Shown: positions 23,672 through 32,433, counted from the stretch's first letter. The stretch is 64,000 nt of DNA from CAVVNP01 sp963800235 (GCA_963800235.1 CAWDAD010000003.1:744001-808000), one strand, 5' to 3'. Program-made: numbers and translations. Notes: generated by a model not told the origin, from the letters alone.

Positions 23672-25636
23672 ATGAGCGAGGAGTCCGTCCACCGAGCGCA
23701 ACGGGACCGTCCGTGGATGATGCGGACCTACTCCGGCCACTCCAGCGCCGAGGCATCCAACGAGCTGTACCGCACCAACCTGGCCAAGGGCCAGACCGGC
23801 CTGTCGATCGCCTTCGACCTGCCCACCCAGACCGGCTACGACCCCGACTCGGTCTTCGCCAACGGCGAGGTCGGCAAGGTCGGCGTGCCGGTCGTCCACC
23901 TCGGCCACATGCAGACGCTGCTCGACCAGATCCCCGTCGGCGACATGAACACGTCGATGACGATCAACGCCACGGCGGCATGGCTGCTCGGGCTCTACGT
24001 GGCCAACGCCGAGAAGCAGGGCGTCGAGTCGGCGGCGCTGCGGGGCACCACCCAGAACGACATCGTCAAGGAGTACCTGAGTCGCGGCACCTACATCTAC
24101 CCGCCGCTGCCGAGCCGCCGGCTGATCGTCGACATGTTCGCCTTCTGCCAGCAGTGGATCCCGAAGTGGAACCCGATGAACGTCTGCAGCTACCACCTGC
24201 AGGAGGCGGGGGCCACGCCGGTGCAGGAGATCGCCTACAGCCTGGCCACCGCCATCGGCGTGCTCGACGCGGTGAAGGAGTCGGGACAGGTGCCCGAGGA
24301 CCGCATGGTCAACGTGGTCGCGTCGATCAGCTTCTTCGTCAACGCCGGCATCCGCTTCGTCGAGGAGACCTGCAAGATGCGGGCCTTCACCAACATGTGG
24401 GACCGGCTCTGCCACGACCGCTACGGCGTCACCGACCCCAAGGCCCGCCGCTTCCGCTACGGCGTGCAGGTGAACAGCCTGGGCCTCACCGAGGAGCAGC
24501 CCGAGAACAACATCCAGCGCATCGTGCTCGAGGCGCTCGGGGTGACGCTCTCCAAGCGGGCCCGGGCCCGGTCGCTGCAGCTGCCGGCGTGGAACGAGGC
24601 GCTCGGCCTGCCCCGACCGTGGGACCAGCAGTGGTCGCTGCGCATCCAGCAGGTGCTGGCCTTCGAGACCGACCTGCTCGAGTACGGCGACATCTTCGAC
24701 GGCTCCAAGGTGGTCGAGGCCCGCACCCGGGAGCTCGAGGACGCCGCCCAGGCCGAGCTCGACGAGGTGCTCGAGCTGGGCGGGGCGTTCGAGGCCATCG
24801 ACGAGCTCAAGGGGCGGCTGGTCCGCAGCCACGCCGAGCGCATGCGGCGCATCGAGTCGGGTGACCTGCAGGTGGTGGGGGTCAACCGCTTCACCGAGAC
24901 CGCCCCGTCGCCCCTCGGCGGCGAGGACAACATCCTGCGGGTCGACCCGGCGGTGCAGGAGCGGCTGATCGCCGAGGTCCAGGAGTGGAAGTCGGACCGC
25001 GACAACGACGCGGTGAAGCGGTCGCTCGACGAGCTGGCCCGGGTCGCCCGCAGCGGTGAGAACGTGATGCCCGCCACCATCGACCTGGCCCACGCCGGCG
25101 GCACCACCGGCGAGTGGGCCGAGGTGCTGCGCGAGGAGTTCGGCGAGTACCGGGCGCCGACCGGCGTGGGCGCCGCCGCCGGCGTGGGCGGCGGCTCCGA
25201 CGGCCTGCGGGCCGTCGCCGAGCGGGTGAAGCAGCGGCCCGGCGGCCCACCCCGGTTCCTGGTGGCCAAGCCCGGACTCGACGGCCACTCCAACGGTGCC
25301 GAGCAGATCGCGGTGGCGGCCCGCGACGCCGGCTTCGAGGTCATCTACCAGGGCATCCGGCTCACCCCGCAGCAGATCGCCTCGGCCGCCCGGGACGAGG
25401 ACGTCGACGTGATCGGGCTGTCCATCCTGTCCGGCTCCCACCTCGAGCTGGTGCCCGAGGTGGTGCGGCTGGTGCGCGAGGCCGGCGTCGAGGCGCCGGT
25501 CGTCGCCGGCGGGATCATCCCCGAGGACGACCGGGCCCGCCTGCTCGAGGCCGGCGTCGCCGCGGTGTACACCCCCAAGGACTTCGAGCTGGTTCGCATC
25601 ATGGGCGAGCTGGCCGACCTGGTCGATGCGGCCTGA
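23672..25636 (+). CDS. ecm: Ethylmalonyl-CoA mutase (MeaA-type B12-dependent mutase)
   Basis: The product has 654 residues, a single-chain B12 mutase. The N-terminal barrel domain (1-510) contains RTYSGHSSAEASNELYRTNLAKGQTGLSIAFDLPTQTGYD, KWNPMNVCSYHLQEAGATP and WNEALGLPRPWDQQWSLR; the C-terminal cobalamin domain contains LDGHSNGAEQIA (the DxHxxG cobalt ligand), GLSILSGSH and YTPKDFELVRIM. The shorter length, the GIRLTP and GLSILSGSH blocks and the YRTNLAKGQTGLS opening fit ethylmalonyl-CoA mutase rather than methylmalonyl-CoA mutase. It converts (2R)-ethylmalonyl-CoA to methylsuccinyl-CoA, the step after Ccr (51.8 kb). It is monocistronic; the start is set by similarity, with the ATG preceded by GAGAAT six bases upstream. 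Confidence 0.9.
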   Translation: MSEESVHRAQRDRPWMMRTYSGHSSAEASNELYRTNLAKGQTGLSIAFDLPTQTGYDPDSVFANGEVGKVGVPVVHLGHMQTLLDQIPVGDMNTSMTINATAAWLLGLYVANAEKQGVESAALRGTTQNDIVKEYLSRGTYIYPPLPSRRLIVDMFAFCQQWIPKWNPMNVCSYHLQEAGATPVQEIAYSLATAIGVLDAVKESGQVPEDRMVNVVASISFFVNAGIRFVEETCKMRAFTNMWDRLCHDRYGVTDPKARRFRYGVQVNSLGLTEEQPENNIQRIVLEALGVTLSKRARARSLQLPAWNEALGLPRPWDQQWSLRIQQVLAFETDLLEYGDIFDGSKVVEARTRELEDAAQAELDEVLELGGAFEAIDELKGRLVRSHAERMRRIESGDLQVVGVNRFTETAPSPLGGEDNILRVDPAVQERLIAEVQEWKSDRDNDAVKRSLDELARVARSGENVMPATIDLAHAGGTTGEWAEVLREEFGEYRAPTGVGAAAGVGGGSDGLRAVAERVKQRPGGPPRFLVAKPGLDGHSNGAEQIAVAARDAGFEVIYQGIRLTPQQIASAARDEDVDVIGLSILSGSHLELVPEVVRLVREAGVEAPVVAGGIIPEDDRARLLEAGVAAVYTPKDFELVRIMGELADLVDAA

Positions 25637-25711
25637 CCGGCGGCGGGCGGACCGGCGTCGGCTGCCGTCGGCGAGCTTGATCGGCGCCCGACGGCGCCGA
25701 TATCTCTCGGG

Positions 25712-26518
25712 ATGAACGTGCGGCGCGTGCTCCCCGGGTTGGGCCTGGGCCTCCTCGGGGTGATCTCCGCCGTGGTCGGCCTGCTGACCGGCCAGACCGG
25801 CTGGTTCATCCCGGCCGCGCTGTTCTCCCTGGCGGCCGGGTTCGCCGCCGTCTTCCTGGCCGAGCGGCTCGAGCGGGCCGACGCGACCGTGAGCGCGGTC
25901 GGCGAGCGCGTCGAGCAGATCACCGAGGAGAGCGACCAGATGGCGGCCCGGGCCGCCCGCTTCGAGGCCGAGGCCATCGCCGCCAAGACCACCCTGGCCG
26001 AGACCATGAAGGCCGACGCCACCCGCCGCCAGACCGGCGCCACCACCGACTACGACGGGGTGACCGACGAGGGCTCCGGCCTGTTCAACGAGCCGTTCTT
26101 CATGTGCACCATGGACAAGCGGGTCTCCACCGCCCGCCGCGGGCTCCGGCCGCTGTCGGCGGTGCTGGTCGACACCGTGTCCGACCTGAAGACCGGCGAG
26201 CGGCCGCCGCCCAGCATCGTGGCGGGCGTCCTGCTCGACACGCTGCGCGACGCCGACACCGCCTGCCGACTCGACGACGGCACCTACGCCATGGTGCTCG
26301 AGGACACCCCCGAGAACGGGGCGGTGTGGACCGTGGAGCGCATCCGCCGCTGCATGGCCGACCGCCTGCCCGGCACCACGGTGTGGGCCGGCATCGCCTG
26401 CTACCCGGCCCACGCCTTCGACGCCGGCCAGATCCTGACCCGGGCCTCCGGCGCCCTGGAGCTGGCCCGGGAGTGGCGCCAGGACCGCATCGAGGTCGCC
26501 ATCCCCGCCCAGGACTGA
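25712..26518 (+). CDS. Membrane protein with degenerate GGDEF-like domain
   Basis: The product has 268 residues. Two membrane helices lie near the N-terminus (VLPGLGLGLLGVISAVVGLLTG and GWFIPAALFSLAAGFAAVFLA), followed by a coiled-coil stretch rich in Glu, Ala and Arg (~50-95). The C-terminal ~160 residues follow the nucleotide-cyclase fold: SAVLVDTVSDLK, LDTLRDADTACRLDDGTYAMVLEDT and WAGIACYPAHAFDAGQILTRASGALELARE. The signature GGDEF is replaced by DDGTY, so diguanylate cyclase activity is not expected; such domains often bind GTP or c-di-GMP or act as partners. It is the only c-di-GMP-related protein here besides the BldD-like regulator. ATG start with TATCTC close upstream. Confidence 0.78.
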   Translation: MNVRRVLPGLGLGLLGVISAVVGLLTGQTGWFIPAALFSLAAGFAAVFLAERLERADATVSAVGERVEQITEESDQMAARAARFEAEAIAAKTTLAETMKADATRRQTGATTDYDGVTDEGSGLFNEPFFMCTMDKRVSTARRGLRPLSAVLVDTVSDLKTGERPPPSIVAGVLLDTLRDADTACRLDDGTYAMVLEDTPENGAVWTVERIRRCMADRLPGTTVWAGIACYPAHAFDAGQILTRASGALELAREWRQDRIEVAIPAQD

Positions 26519-26575
26519 CCGCCGCCCCGCCGCTACGGCTGCGGCTGCGTCTGCGGCTCACGGTTCAGCGCAACC

Positions 26576-26631
26576 AACCGGCTGCGGCCGACGGTTCGCC
26601 GCCAACCGGCTGCGGCCGACGGTTCGCCGCC
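26576..26631. repeat. 28-bp tandem direct repeat (two copies)
   Basis: A 28-bp unit starting AACCGGCTGCGGCCGACGG occurs at 26576-26603 and again directly after at 26604-26631. It lies in the 292-bp gap downstream of the GGDEF-like gene. No gene was recognised in this gap. Confidence 0.8.
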
Positions 26632-26644
26632 GACGACCGAGATG

Positions 26645-26734
26645 CGGCACCCGGTGGCGAGACGACGATGGCGCACCCGCGAACCGGCCGACGCGTCGCC
26701 GCTGATCATCGCATGTCGGCACCCGGTGGCGAGA
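26645..26734. repeat. 18-bp dispersed direct repeat (two copies, 54 bp apart)
   Basis: CGGCACCCGGTGGCGAGA occurs at 26645-26662 and 26717-26734, with similar flanks (ATG-C/T before, GACG after). It lies in the same non-coding stretch upstream of the DUF559-like wreck. Confidence 0.75.
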
Positions 26735-26810
26735 GGACGTGCGCAGGGTCCGGCCACCGCGTCGGTGCGCGGCTCGGTTCGCTGTCACCCCCCGGCGACA
26801 CGATGGGGGC

Positions 26811-27690
26811 ATGACCAGGCGGGACATCGACAGGCTGCTGCGAAAGGTGGCGCTCGACCAGCACGGCGTGCTCTCGTGGGAGCAGGCCGAGCGACCGGCG
26901 CCTCGGGGGCGATGCTCGCGAGCCGGGTGGCGGCACGGCGAGCTGGGCGCCTCGCGCCCGGCGTCTACGGCCTCACCGGGTGGCCACCCCTTCCTCCGAC
27001 GGCTGGAGGCGGCCGAGCTGAGCGTGCCGGTTCGGCCGTGTCCAGGACGTTCGGCGCTCGCCCTCCACCAGCTCTCCGGCGCCGGACGGACCGCATCGAG
27101 CTGACGTGTCCCCCCGCGGCCCCCGGCGCGACGTCGCTCGCCACGGTGCACCAGTCCGACCTGGCCATGGCCACCCGCCTGCACGGCTTCCGGGTGGTCA
27201 CCGTCGAGCAGGCGGTGATCGACGTCGGCGGCACCTCGGGGTACCACGGCGATCGCGCCGGACGGTCGACCACGCCTGCTGGAACATCGGTCGACGGTGG
27301 CCCGGTTCGAGCAGCGGCTGGCGGACTCTCGACCGCGCTCGGGTCCCGGGCTCCCAGGTGCGGCGCATCGTGGCCGAGCGCGGCGAGGGCTACGTCGCCG
27401 CCGGAGAACGAGCTCGAGCGCCTCCTGCGCCGACGCGCTGGTCGCCGCCGACGTCCCGGCGTGACGTGGCAGGTGACCCCCCGTGGGCGCCGGCCGGTCG
27501 CGAGCGGCTGGATGCGCTGTCGGAGGCGTGGATGGTGGTCTTCGAGGCGGACGGGCGCCGATGGCACGCCCGGCTGGCCGCCATGGAGCGGGACCGCCGG
27601 CGGGACCTGCTGGCGGCCGCCCACGGCTACCTCGTCGTCAGGCTCACCTGGGGCGAGCTGCACGATGCGTTCGACGAGGCGGTGGGCTGA
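26811..27690 (+). pseudogene. DUF559-like protein with N-terminal antitoxin-type wing, multiply frameshifted
   Basis: Pieces of one protein can be followed through three frames. The N-terminus MTRRDIDRLLRKVALDQHGV with LSWEQAER resembles the winged N-terminal domain (AbiEi-like) common on actinobacterial DUF559 proteins. It continues in another frame (ASRVAARRAGRLAPGVYGLTG, then TSLATVHQSDLAMATRLHGF with VVTVEQAVIDV). It ends with ALSEAWMVVFEADGRRWHAR, then DRRRDLLAAAHGYLVVRLTW, which has the Asp/Arg pattern of the Vsr-like DUF559 nuclease fold. The total length, 880 bp, is not a multiple of three, and several indels are needed to join the pieces. It is probably a decaying accessory gene. A sequencing-error explanation is less likely because so many shifts are needed. 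Confidence 0.7.
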
Positions 27691-27891
27691 TCCGGCGGAC
27701 CGGCGAGTGGCGTCGTGCCGCGTGAGGACGGCGCGTGCTGCGGCGACGGCGCCCGTCGCAGACCGGCGCCGCGTGGGTCGGCCACGTCCCCGCCAGCCAG
27801 GTGCCGAGATCCCGAACGACTGAGATCGGCGAACGGAGTGGCGCCCGTCGGACGACCGAGCCGGGTTGAGGAGGAGGCCGGCGGGAGCGGG

Positions 27892-28475
27892 TCAGCCGGC
27901 GGGTCGGGCGACGGGGACGGCGAGCTGCTGGCCGTCACGGGTCAGCAGGGTGGCGAGGATGACGACGGGCTCGGTCGGTGTCGTCGGCGCCGAAGTGGAC
28001 CATGCCGTCGAGCTCGACCACCGAGTCGCCGGGACCGAGCTGGTGGTGGTCGGACCGGTGAGCTGCTCGGTCGCGCCGTCGCCCGCCTCACCGACGCCGT
28101 GCCCGACACGACGGTGTAGGAGAGCCGGCCCGACTCGATCGACGCCATCTGCACGCCGGGGTGGGTGTGGGGCGCCAGCTTGGCGCCGGGCGGGATGGTG
28201 TAGCGGACGAGCGACAGGGTGCTCCCGCCGCCGCCCGGCGGGTCGACGTCGGTCGCCAGGACCTCCTTCACCACGTCGCCGGAGGGCGGTGCGGTCGTGG
28301 TGGAGGCGGCGGAGCGGGAGGTCGTGGTCACCGACGAGGAGGCGGCGCCGCTCGCCGGCGCGGCGGTGCCCGAGCCGGAGCACGACGACATGGCGACGAC
28401 CACGCCGACCGAGGCCAGCACCAGGACGGTCAGGGTGAGCGGGCGTCGAGGGCGACGGTCGCCGGTGGGGTCCAT
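27892..28475 (-). pseudogene. Cupin-domain lipoprotein with three single-base frameshifts
   Basis: The N-terminus (ATG at 28475) has a lipoprotein signal (LTLTVLVLASVGVVVAMSSC) and a Ser/Thr linker. A single-domain cupin follows (LVRYTIPPGAKLAPHTHPGVQ, then RLSYTVVSGTASV). From ~28105 the cupin continues only if frames are changed: EAGDGATEQLTG, then HHQLGPGDSVVELDGMVHFGA, then EPVVILATLLTRDGQQLAVPV. The best repairs are two lost G bases and one extra C, near 28105, 28055 and 27975. The metal-binding His pair of cupin motif 1 is intact. The gene would encode an exported small cupin of unknown role. It lies 8 bp behind the CaiB-type transferase on the same strand. Either decayed or mis-sequenced. 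Confidence 0.75.
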
Positions 28476-28483
28476 GGCCCTCC

Positions 28484-29740
28484 TCATCGGTCGCGGCGCC
28501 CGGCTCGTGAACTGCTCGCGTCCCCGGGGGCGTCCGCGTCGCGGTCCGGGTCGTCGAGGGCGTCCAGCTCGGCCAGCACGTCGGCGGTGTCCGCGCCCAT
28601 CGGCCGCCCCGCCCACCGCAGGGAGCCGGGGGTGGCGGACAACCGGGCCAGCAGGCCCTGCATCGGCACGCCGTCGAGGTCGACCACCGCGCCCCGGGCG
28701 GCGACGTGCGGATCGGTGTCGATGTCGGCCATGTCGTAGACGGGGGCGGCGGCGGCGTGGGCCTCGGTGAAGGCGGCCAGCACCTCTTCGGCCGGTCGCG
28801 CCGCGATCCAGTCGGCCACCAGCCGGTCGACCTCGTCCCGGTGCTCGATCCGCCCGGCGAAGGTCGTGAAGCGGGGGTCGTCGCCGGCGCCGACCAGGGC
28901 CATGACCCGGGTGGCGACCGACTCGGCGGTGGCCGAGACCGCGATCCAGCGCCCGTCGGCGGCCCGGTAGGTGCCCCTGGGCACCGAGTACGGGATGCCC
29001 GAGCCGAGGCGGGGCTGGAGGTAGCCCGACAGCCGGTAGGCGGCGAGGAGCGGCCCCATGAGCTGGAAGAGCGACTCGAGCAGGTTCACGTCGACCACCT
29101 GGCCGACCCCGGAGTGGACGGCGACCATGGTGGCGAAGGCGGCGGCGAGGGCGGTGACCTCGTCGGTGAGGGCGATGGGCGGCAGGAGCGGGCCGCCCTC
29201 CGGCTCGCCGTTGATGGCGGCGAACCCGGAGAGGGCCTCCGCCAGGGTGGCGAAGCCGGGCCGGCCGGCGTACGGGCCGTCCTGGCCGAAGCCGGTGACG
29301 CGCGTGATCACCAGGCGGGGGTTGGCGGCCAGCAGGTCGTCGGGCGCGAGACCGAGCCGTTCGAGCGTGCCGGGCCGGAAGTTCTCCACCAGCACGTCGG
29401 CGTGGGCGAGGAGCCGACGCATGCGGTCGAGGTCGGTGGGGTCCTTCAGGTCGAGCACGACGGTGCGCTTGTTCCGCCCGAGGTAGCGCCACCAGAGGGC
29501 GACGTCGTCGCGAGGGTCGACCCAGCCCATGGCGCGGCTGGTGTCACCGCCTGCGGGCCGCTCGACCTTGATCACGTCGGCGCCGAAGTCGGCCAGGTAC
29601 CGGGCGCAGCCCGGCCCGGCCACCACGGTGGCGCAGTCGACCACCCGGAGGTCGGCCAGCGGCCCGGGCGAGGCCGGGCCCGGCTCGGCGTCCGACCCGA
29701 CGGTCGGCCCTGGGTCCGGCTCGGGGTCCGACACGCTCAC
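28484..29740 (-). CDS. CaiB/BaiF family CoA-transferase (class III)
   Basis: The product has 418 residues. Class III CoA-transferase landmarks are present: LRVVDCATVVAGPGCARYLADFGADVIKVERPAGGD near the N-terminus, GRNKRTVVLDLKDP, VLVENFRPGTLERLGL, and VTGFGQDGPYAGRPGFATLAEALSG, whose Asp (in GQDGPY) is the predicted acyl carrier. Such enzymes move CoA between carboxylic acids, for example in bile-acid, carnitine or aromatic-acid breakdown; the substrates cannot be deduced. The Asp/Pro/Gly-rich first ~25 residues are probably disordered. The TetR gene ends 24 bp upstream on the same strand, so TetR and this transferase may share a transcript controlled by the TetR operator. Confidence 0.88.
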   Translation of the reverse strand: MSVSDPEPDPGPTVGSDAEPGPASPGPLADLRVVDCATVVAGPGCARYLADFGADVIKVERPAGGDTSRAMGWVDPRDDVALWWRYLGRNKRTVVLDLKDPTDLDRMRRLLAHADVLVENFRPGTLERLGLAPDDLLAANPRLVITRVTGFGQDGPYAGRPGFATLAEALSGFAAINGEPEGGPLLPPIALTDEVTALAAAFATMVAVHSGVGQVVDVNLLESLFQLMGPLLAAYRLSGYLQPRLGSGIPYSVPRGTYRAADGRWIAVSATAESVATRVMALVGAGDDPRFTTFAGRIEHRDEVDRLVADWIAARPAEEVLAAFTEAHAAAAPVYDMADIDTDPHVAARGAVVDLDGVPMQGLLARLSATPGSLRWAGRPMGADTADVLAELDALDDPDRDADAPGDASSSRAGRRDR

Positions 29741-29764
29741 CTCGGCAGTCTCGCGGTCCGTCGG

Positions 29765-30397
29765 TCAGCGCACGAGCAGGCCGTCGACCAGGCGACCGAG
29801 GGCCTCGACCATCTCCTCGCGGGCGGCGGTCGGGTCGTCGGCCCGGGCGACGTAGAGCCCGGCCTCGTCGACCGCCCCGATGAGCAGGTGGGCCAGCGGT
29901 TCGACCGGCTGCTCGGCGAGGTAGCCCTCGTCGACCAGCAGCTGGACGGCTCCTTGCACCATGCCCCCGCCGTAGCGGAGGGCGATCTCGCGCCACCGGT
30001 CCCACCCCAGCACGGCCGGGCCGTCGAGCAGGACGATCTGCTGCACCTCCCGCTCGGTGCAGGCGTCGAGCCAGCCCCGGATCCCCTGCTGGAGCAGCGA
30101 GACCGGGTCCGAGTAGCCCTCCACCAGCACGGCGTCGAGCCGACCGGTGGCGTCGGCCTCGACCGCCTCGAAGACGGCCGCGAACAGCTCGGCCTTGTCG
30201 GGGAACTGGTGGTACAGGGCACCGCGGGTGACGCCGGCGGCCGACGCGATGGCCTCGGTGCCCACCGCCCCGTACCCCTCGGCGGCGAAGAGGCGACGAG
30301 CCGCGGCGATCAGCGCGGCGCGGGTCGCGGCGGTGCGCTCGGCCTGGGTGCGGCGGGGCTTCTCCGGTCGGTCTCCCGACGACCGCTTGACATTCAT
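29765..30397 (-). CDS. TetR-family transcriptional regulator
   Basis: The product has 210 residues. The N-terminal TetR helix-turn-helix is AALIAAARRLFAAEGYGAVG, then TEAIASAAGVTRGALYHQFPDKAELFAAVFEAVE. The C-terminal part is the usual helical ligand-binding core, ending with DDPTAAREEMVEALGRLVDG. It diverges from the alpha/beta hydrolase gene. The 57 bp between them contain a TTGACA-17 bp-TAACTT promoter facing the hydrolase and an imperfect palindrome over the -10 box, so this protein very likely represses the hydrolase and possibly itself. The ligand may be a substrate of the hydrolase or of the CaiB-type transferase downstream. Confidence 0.92.
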   Translation of the reverse strand: MNVKRSSGDRPEKPRRTQAERTAATRAALIAAARRLFAAEGYGAVGTEAIASAAGVTRGALYHQFPDKAELFAAVFEAVEADATGRLDAVLVEGYSDPVSLLQQGIRGWLDACTEREVQQIVLLDGPAVLGWDRWREIALRYGGGMVQGAVQLLVDEGYLAEQPVEPLAHLLIGAVDEAGLYVARADDPTAAREEMVEALGRLVDGLLVR

Positions 30398-30415
30398 GCA
30401 GACTGTCCGTAACTT
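30387..30415 (+). promoter_or_regulatory. Sigma-70-type promoter of the alpha/beta hydrolase gene
   Basis: TTGACA (30387-30392) is separated by exactly 17 bp from TAACTT (30410-30415). The -35 box overlaps the first codons of the divergent TetR gene. This is the clearest two-box promoter in the window. Confidence 0.65.
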
Positions 30416-30426
30416 GCGTGCAGGTT
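30411..30426. promoter_or_regulatory. Probable TetR operator (palindrome)
   Basis: AACTTGC-GT-GCAGGTT is a 16-bp palindrome with one mismatch. It covers the -10 box and presumed start of the hydrolase promoter. A GTAACT element occurs on both sides (from 30409 and from 30431), giving a second, direct-repeat feature. Confidence 0.5.
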
Positions 30427-30454
30427 GTTCGTAACTCTACCCAGGAGGGCGACC

Positions 30455-31426
30455 ATGGCCAGTACCGACGTCATCGAGCTGCGATCGGGTCGGATCAACC
30501 ACCGGGTGCTCGGGCCGGCCGACGGCCGTCCGGTGGTGTTCGTCCACGGCGCCCTGGTCGACGGGACGCTGTGGCGGGACGTCGACCACCGGCTGGCCGA
30601 CCGCGGCCTCCGCACCTACGCCCCCGACCTCCCCCTCGGCTCCCACCGCCTGCCGATGCCCGACGACGCCGACCTCACGCCCGTCGGCCAGGCCCGGCGC
30701 GTGCTCGACTACCTCGAGCGCCTCGACCTCCACGGGGTCACCCTGGTCGCCAACGACACCGGGGGTGCGGTCACCCAGCTGCTGCTGGCCAGCGGCGAGC
30801 CGGCGGTCGATCGGGTGGGTGGCGTGGTGTTCACCAACTGCGACACCGTCGGCCGGTTCCCGCCTCCGCCCTTCGACCGCATGTTCGGCCTGGCCGTCCG
30901 GCCCCGGCTGTCGAAGCTGCTGATGCAGCCCATGCGCTCGGCCCGGCTGCGGGCCGGCAGGCTCGCCTACGGGCCGCTGTGCGGCACGCCGCTCGACGAC
31001 GAGCTGACCTGGGGGTGGATCGGGCCGTCGGTGACCGACCTGGCCATCGACCGCGACTTCGCCCGCCTGGTGCGCGGCATCGACGCCCAGCAGCAGGACC
31101 TGGCCGACGCCACCGAGCTCCTCGGATCCTTCGAGCGGCCGGTGCTGGCGGTGTGGGGCCTCGACGATCCGTTCTTCCGGCTGGAGGACGGGCGCGAGCT
31201 GGCGGGGCGCTTCCCGCGGTCCCGGTTCGTCGAGGTGCCCGACAGCCGGGCCTTCGTCCCCCACGACCAGCCCGTCCGGCTGGCCGAGGAGATCGCCGCC
31301 TTCGTGGACGCCGAGGTCGGCCGGCCGGACGTCGACGGGGCGGACGGCGACGGGGCGGACGGCGACCGGAGCGGGACGAACGGTCAGGGCGCCGGCGGGA
31401 TCACGAAGCAGCGATCGGTCAGCTGA
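30455..31426 (+). CDS. Alpha/beta hydrolase with Asp nucleophile (haloalkane dehalogenase/epoxide hydrolase-like)
   Basis: The product has 323 residues from the ATG at 30455, which has AGGAGGG five bases upstream; a frame-open GTG-like start ten codons earlier lacks one. RPVVFVHGALVDGTLW is the oxyanion (HG) strand. The nucleophile elbow LVANDTGGAVTQLL carries Asp where lipases have Ser, as in dehalogenases and epoxide hydrolases. VLAVWGLDDPFF holds the acid residue. The expected His lies near FVPHDQPVRLAEEI. It may act on halogenated or epoxide compounds or simply be an esterase; the substrate is unknown. The TetR operator controls it. The Asp/Gly-rich tail overlaps the convergent metallophosphoesterase gene by 43 bp. 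Confidence 0.87.
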   Translation: MASTDVIELRSGRINHRVLGPADGRPVVFVHGALVDGTLWRDVDHRLADRGLRTYAPDLPLGSHRLPMPDDADLTPVGQARRVLDYLERLDLHGVTLVANDTGGAVTQLLLASGEPAVDRVGGVVFTNCDTVGRFPPPPFDRMFGLAVRPRLSKLLMQPMRSARLRAGRLAYGPLCGTPLDDELTWGWIGPSVTDLAIDRDFARLVRGIDAQQQDLADATELLGSFERPVLAVWGLDDPFFRLEDGRELAGRFPRSRFVEVPDSRAFVPHDQPVRLAEEIAAFVDAEVGRPDVDGADGDGADGDRSGTNGQGAGGITKQRSVS

Positions 31427-32433
31427 CCGAAGGCGTAGTCGCGGTAGGTGCCCTCGTACATGTGGCGGGTCTTCTCGGTCCACACCAGCGCCTCGGGCGA
31501 CGCGATGCGACGCAGGATCTGCAGGATGCCGCCCTCGTGCACCCGGTACTCGGCCCAGACCCCCGGGTACTCCTTGACCGAGGCGACCTCGACGAAGGGG
31601 ACGTCGCCGGTGGCGGAGAACCGCCGCACCCGGTTGCGGTGGGTGTGCCCGGCGAAGTAGCCGCGCAGCATCGGCCGCCGGGCGAAGACGTCGACCAGCC
31701 GCTCCGACGCATCGGGCACGATCCCGAAGTACCCCTCCGGCCGCTCGGCCGAGTCGGGGTTCCAGCAGTGGTGGTGGCCGAACACCAGCACCGGCCGGTC
31801 GGCCTCGGCCCCGATGGCGTCGAGCCGCTCGAGCTGGTCCCCGGTCAGCGAGCCGTTCGGCCTGGCCTTCACCGAGGTGTCGACCAGCACCAGGGTGGCG
31901 CCGGGCAGGTCCACCCGCTGCAGCGGCTCGTCGGCGAAGTCGTGGCCGTAGTAGGCGTCGTGGTTGCCGCGCACCACCAGCAGCCGGTCACCGAACGCCG
32001 GCTCGTACAGGTCGAGGAACTGCCGGTACTCGGCCGGGGTGCCGGTCGAGGTGAGATCGCCCTTGACCAGCACGGCGTCGGGACCGAGGGCGGCGATCTC
32101 GGCCACCGCCCCCCGGTTCATCACCTCGGGGTAGGGGTCGTCGCCCGGCTCGGTCCGGAAGGTCGGGCCGATGTCGGTGCCGCCGATGATCCCGGCTTCG
32201 ACCTCGCCGAGGTGCACGTCGTTGACCGTGGCGAAGGTCGCCAGCCGCTCCCCCGGCTCGGGCAGCGTGCGGAAGGCGAAGCCCTCCCACTCGTAGTCGG
32301 TGTCGGGCTGCAGGCCGGCCCGGCGCCGGACCTGGCCGGCGTCGTGGAGCACCGCCTCGTCGGTGCCGACGGTGGTCAGCTCGGGCGGGCTCTCGGGCAG
32401 GGGCAGGTGGCGGTCGGCGGTGGGCGCGGTCAA
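31384..32433 (-). CDS. Calcineurin-like metallophosphoesterase
   Basis: The product has about 349 residues from a TTG start whose bases overlap the stop of the gene upstream (TTGA), a coupled arrangement. All metal-binding blocks of the calcineurin-like fold are present: ATVNDVHLG (D-x-H), AVLVKGDLTSTG (GD), LLVVRGNHDAYYG (GNHD), VLVFGHHHC and YFAGHTHRNRVRRF (GHxH). It should hydrolyse a phosphomonoester or phosphodiester. Its coupling to the solute-binding/cupin fusion suggests a common small-molecule substrate, but nothing identifies it. The N-terminal ~35 residues precede the fold and could be affected if the real start is elsewhere. The 3' end overlaps the convergent hydrolase gene. Confidence 0.82.
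   Translation of the reverse strand: MTAPTADRHLPLPESPPELTTVGTDEAVLHDAGQVRRRAGLQPDTDYEWEGFAFRTLPEPGERLATFATVNDVHLGEVEAGIIGGTDIGPTFRTEPGDDPYPEVMNRGAVAEIAALGPDAVLVKGDLTSTGTPAEYRQFLDLYEPAFGDRLLVVRGNHDAYYGHDFADEPLQRVDLPGATLVLVDTSVKARPNGSLTGDQLERLDAIGAEADRPVLVFGHHHCWNPDSAERPEGYFGIVPDASERLVDVFARRPMLRGYFAGHTHRNRVRRFSATGDVPFVEVASVKEYPGVWAEYRVHEGGILQILRRIASPEALVWTEKTRHMYEGTYRDYAFGQLTDRCFVIPPAP

Noticed and set aside
23468..26413. 981-residue open frame on the minus strand
   Set aside because: It runs opposite to ethylmalonyl-CoA mutase and the GGDEF-like gene and has no recognisable domain.
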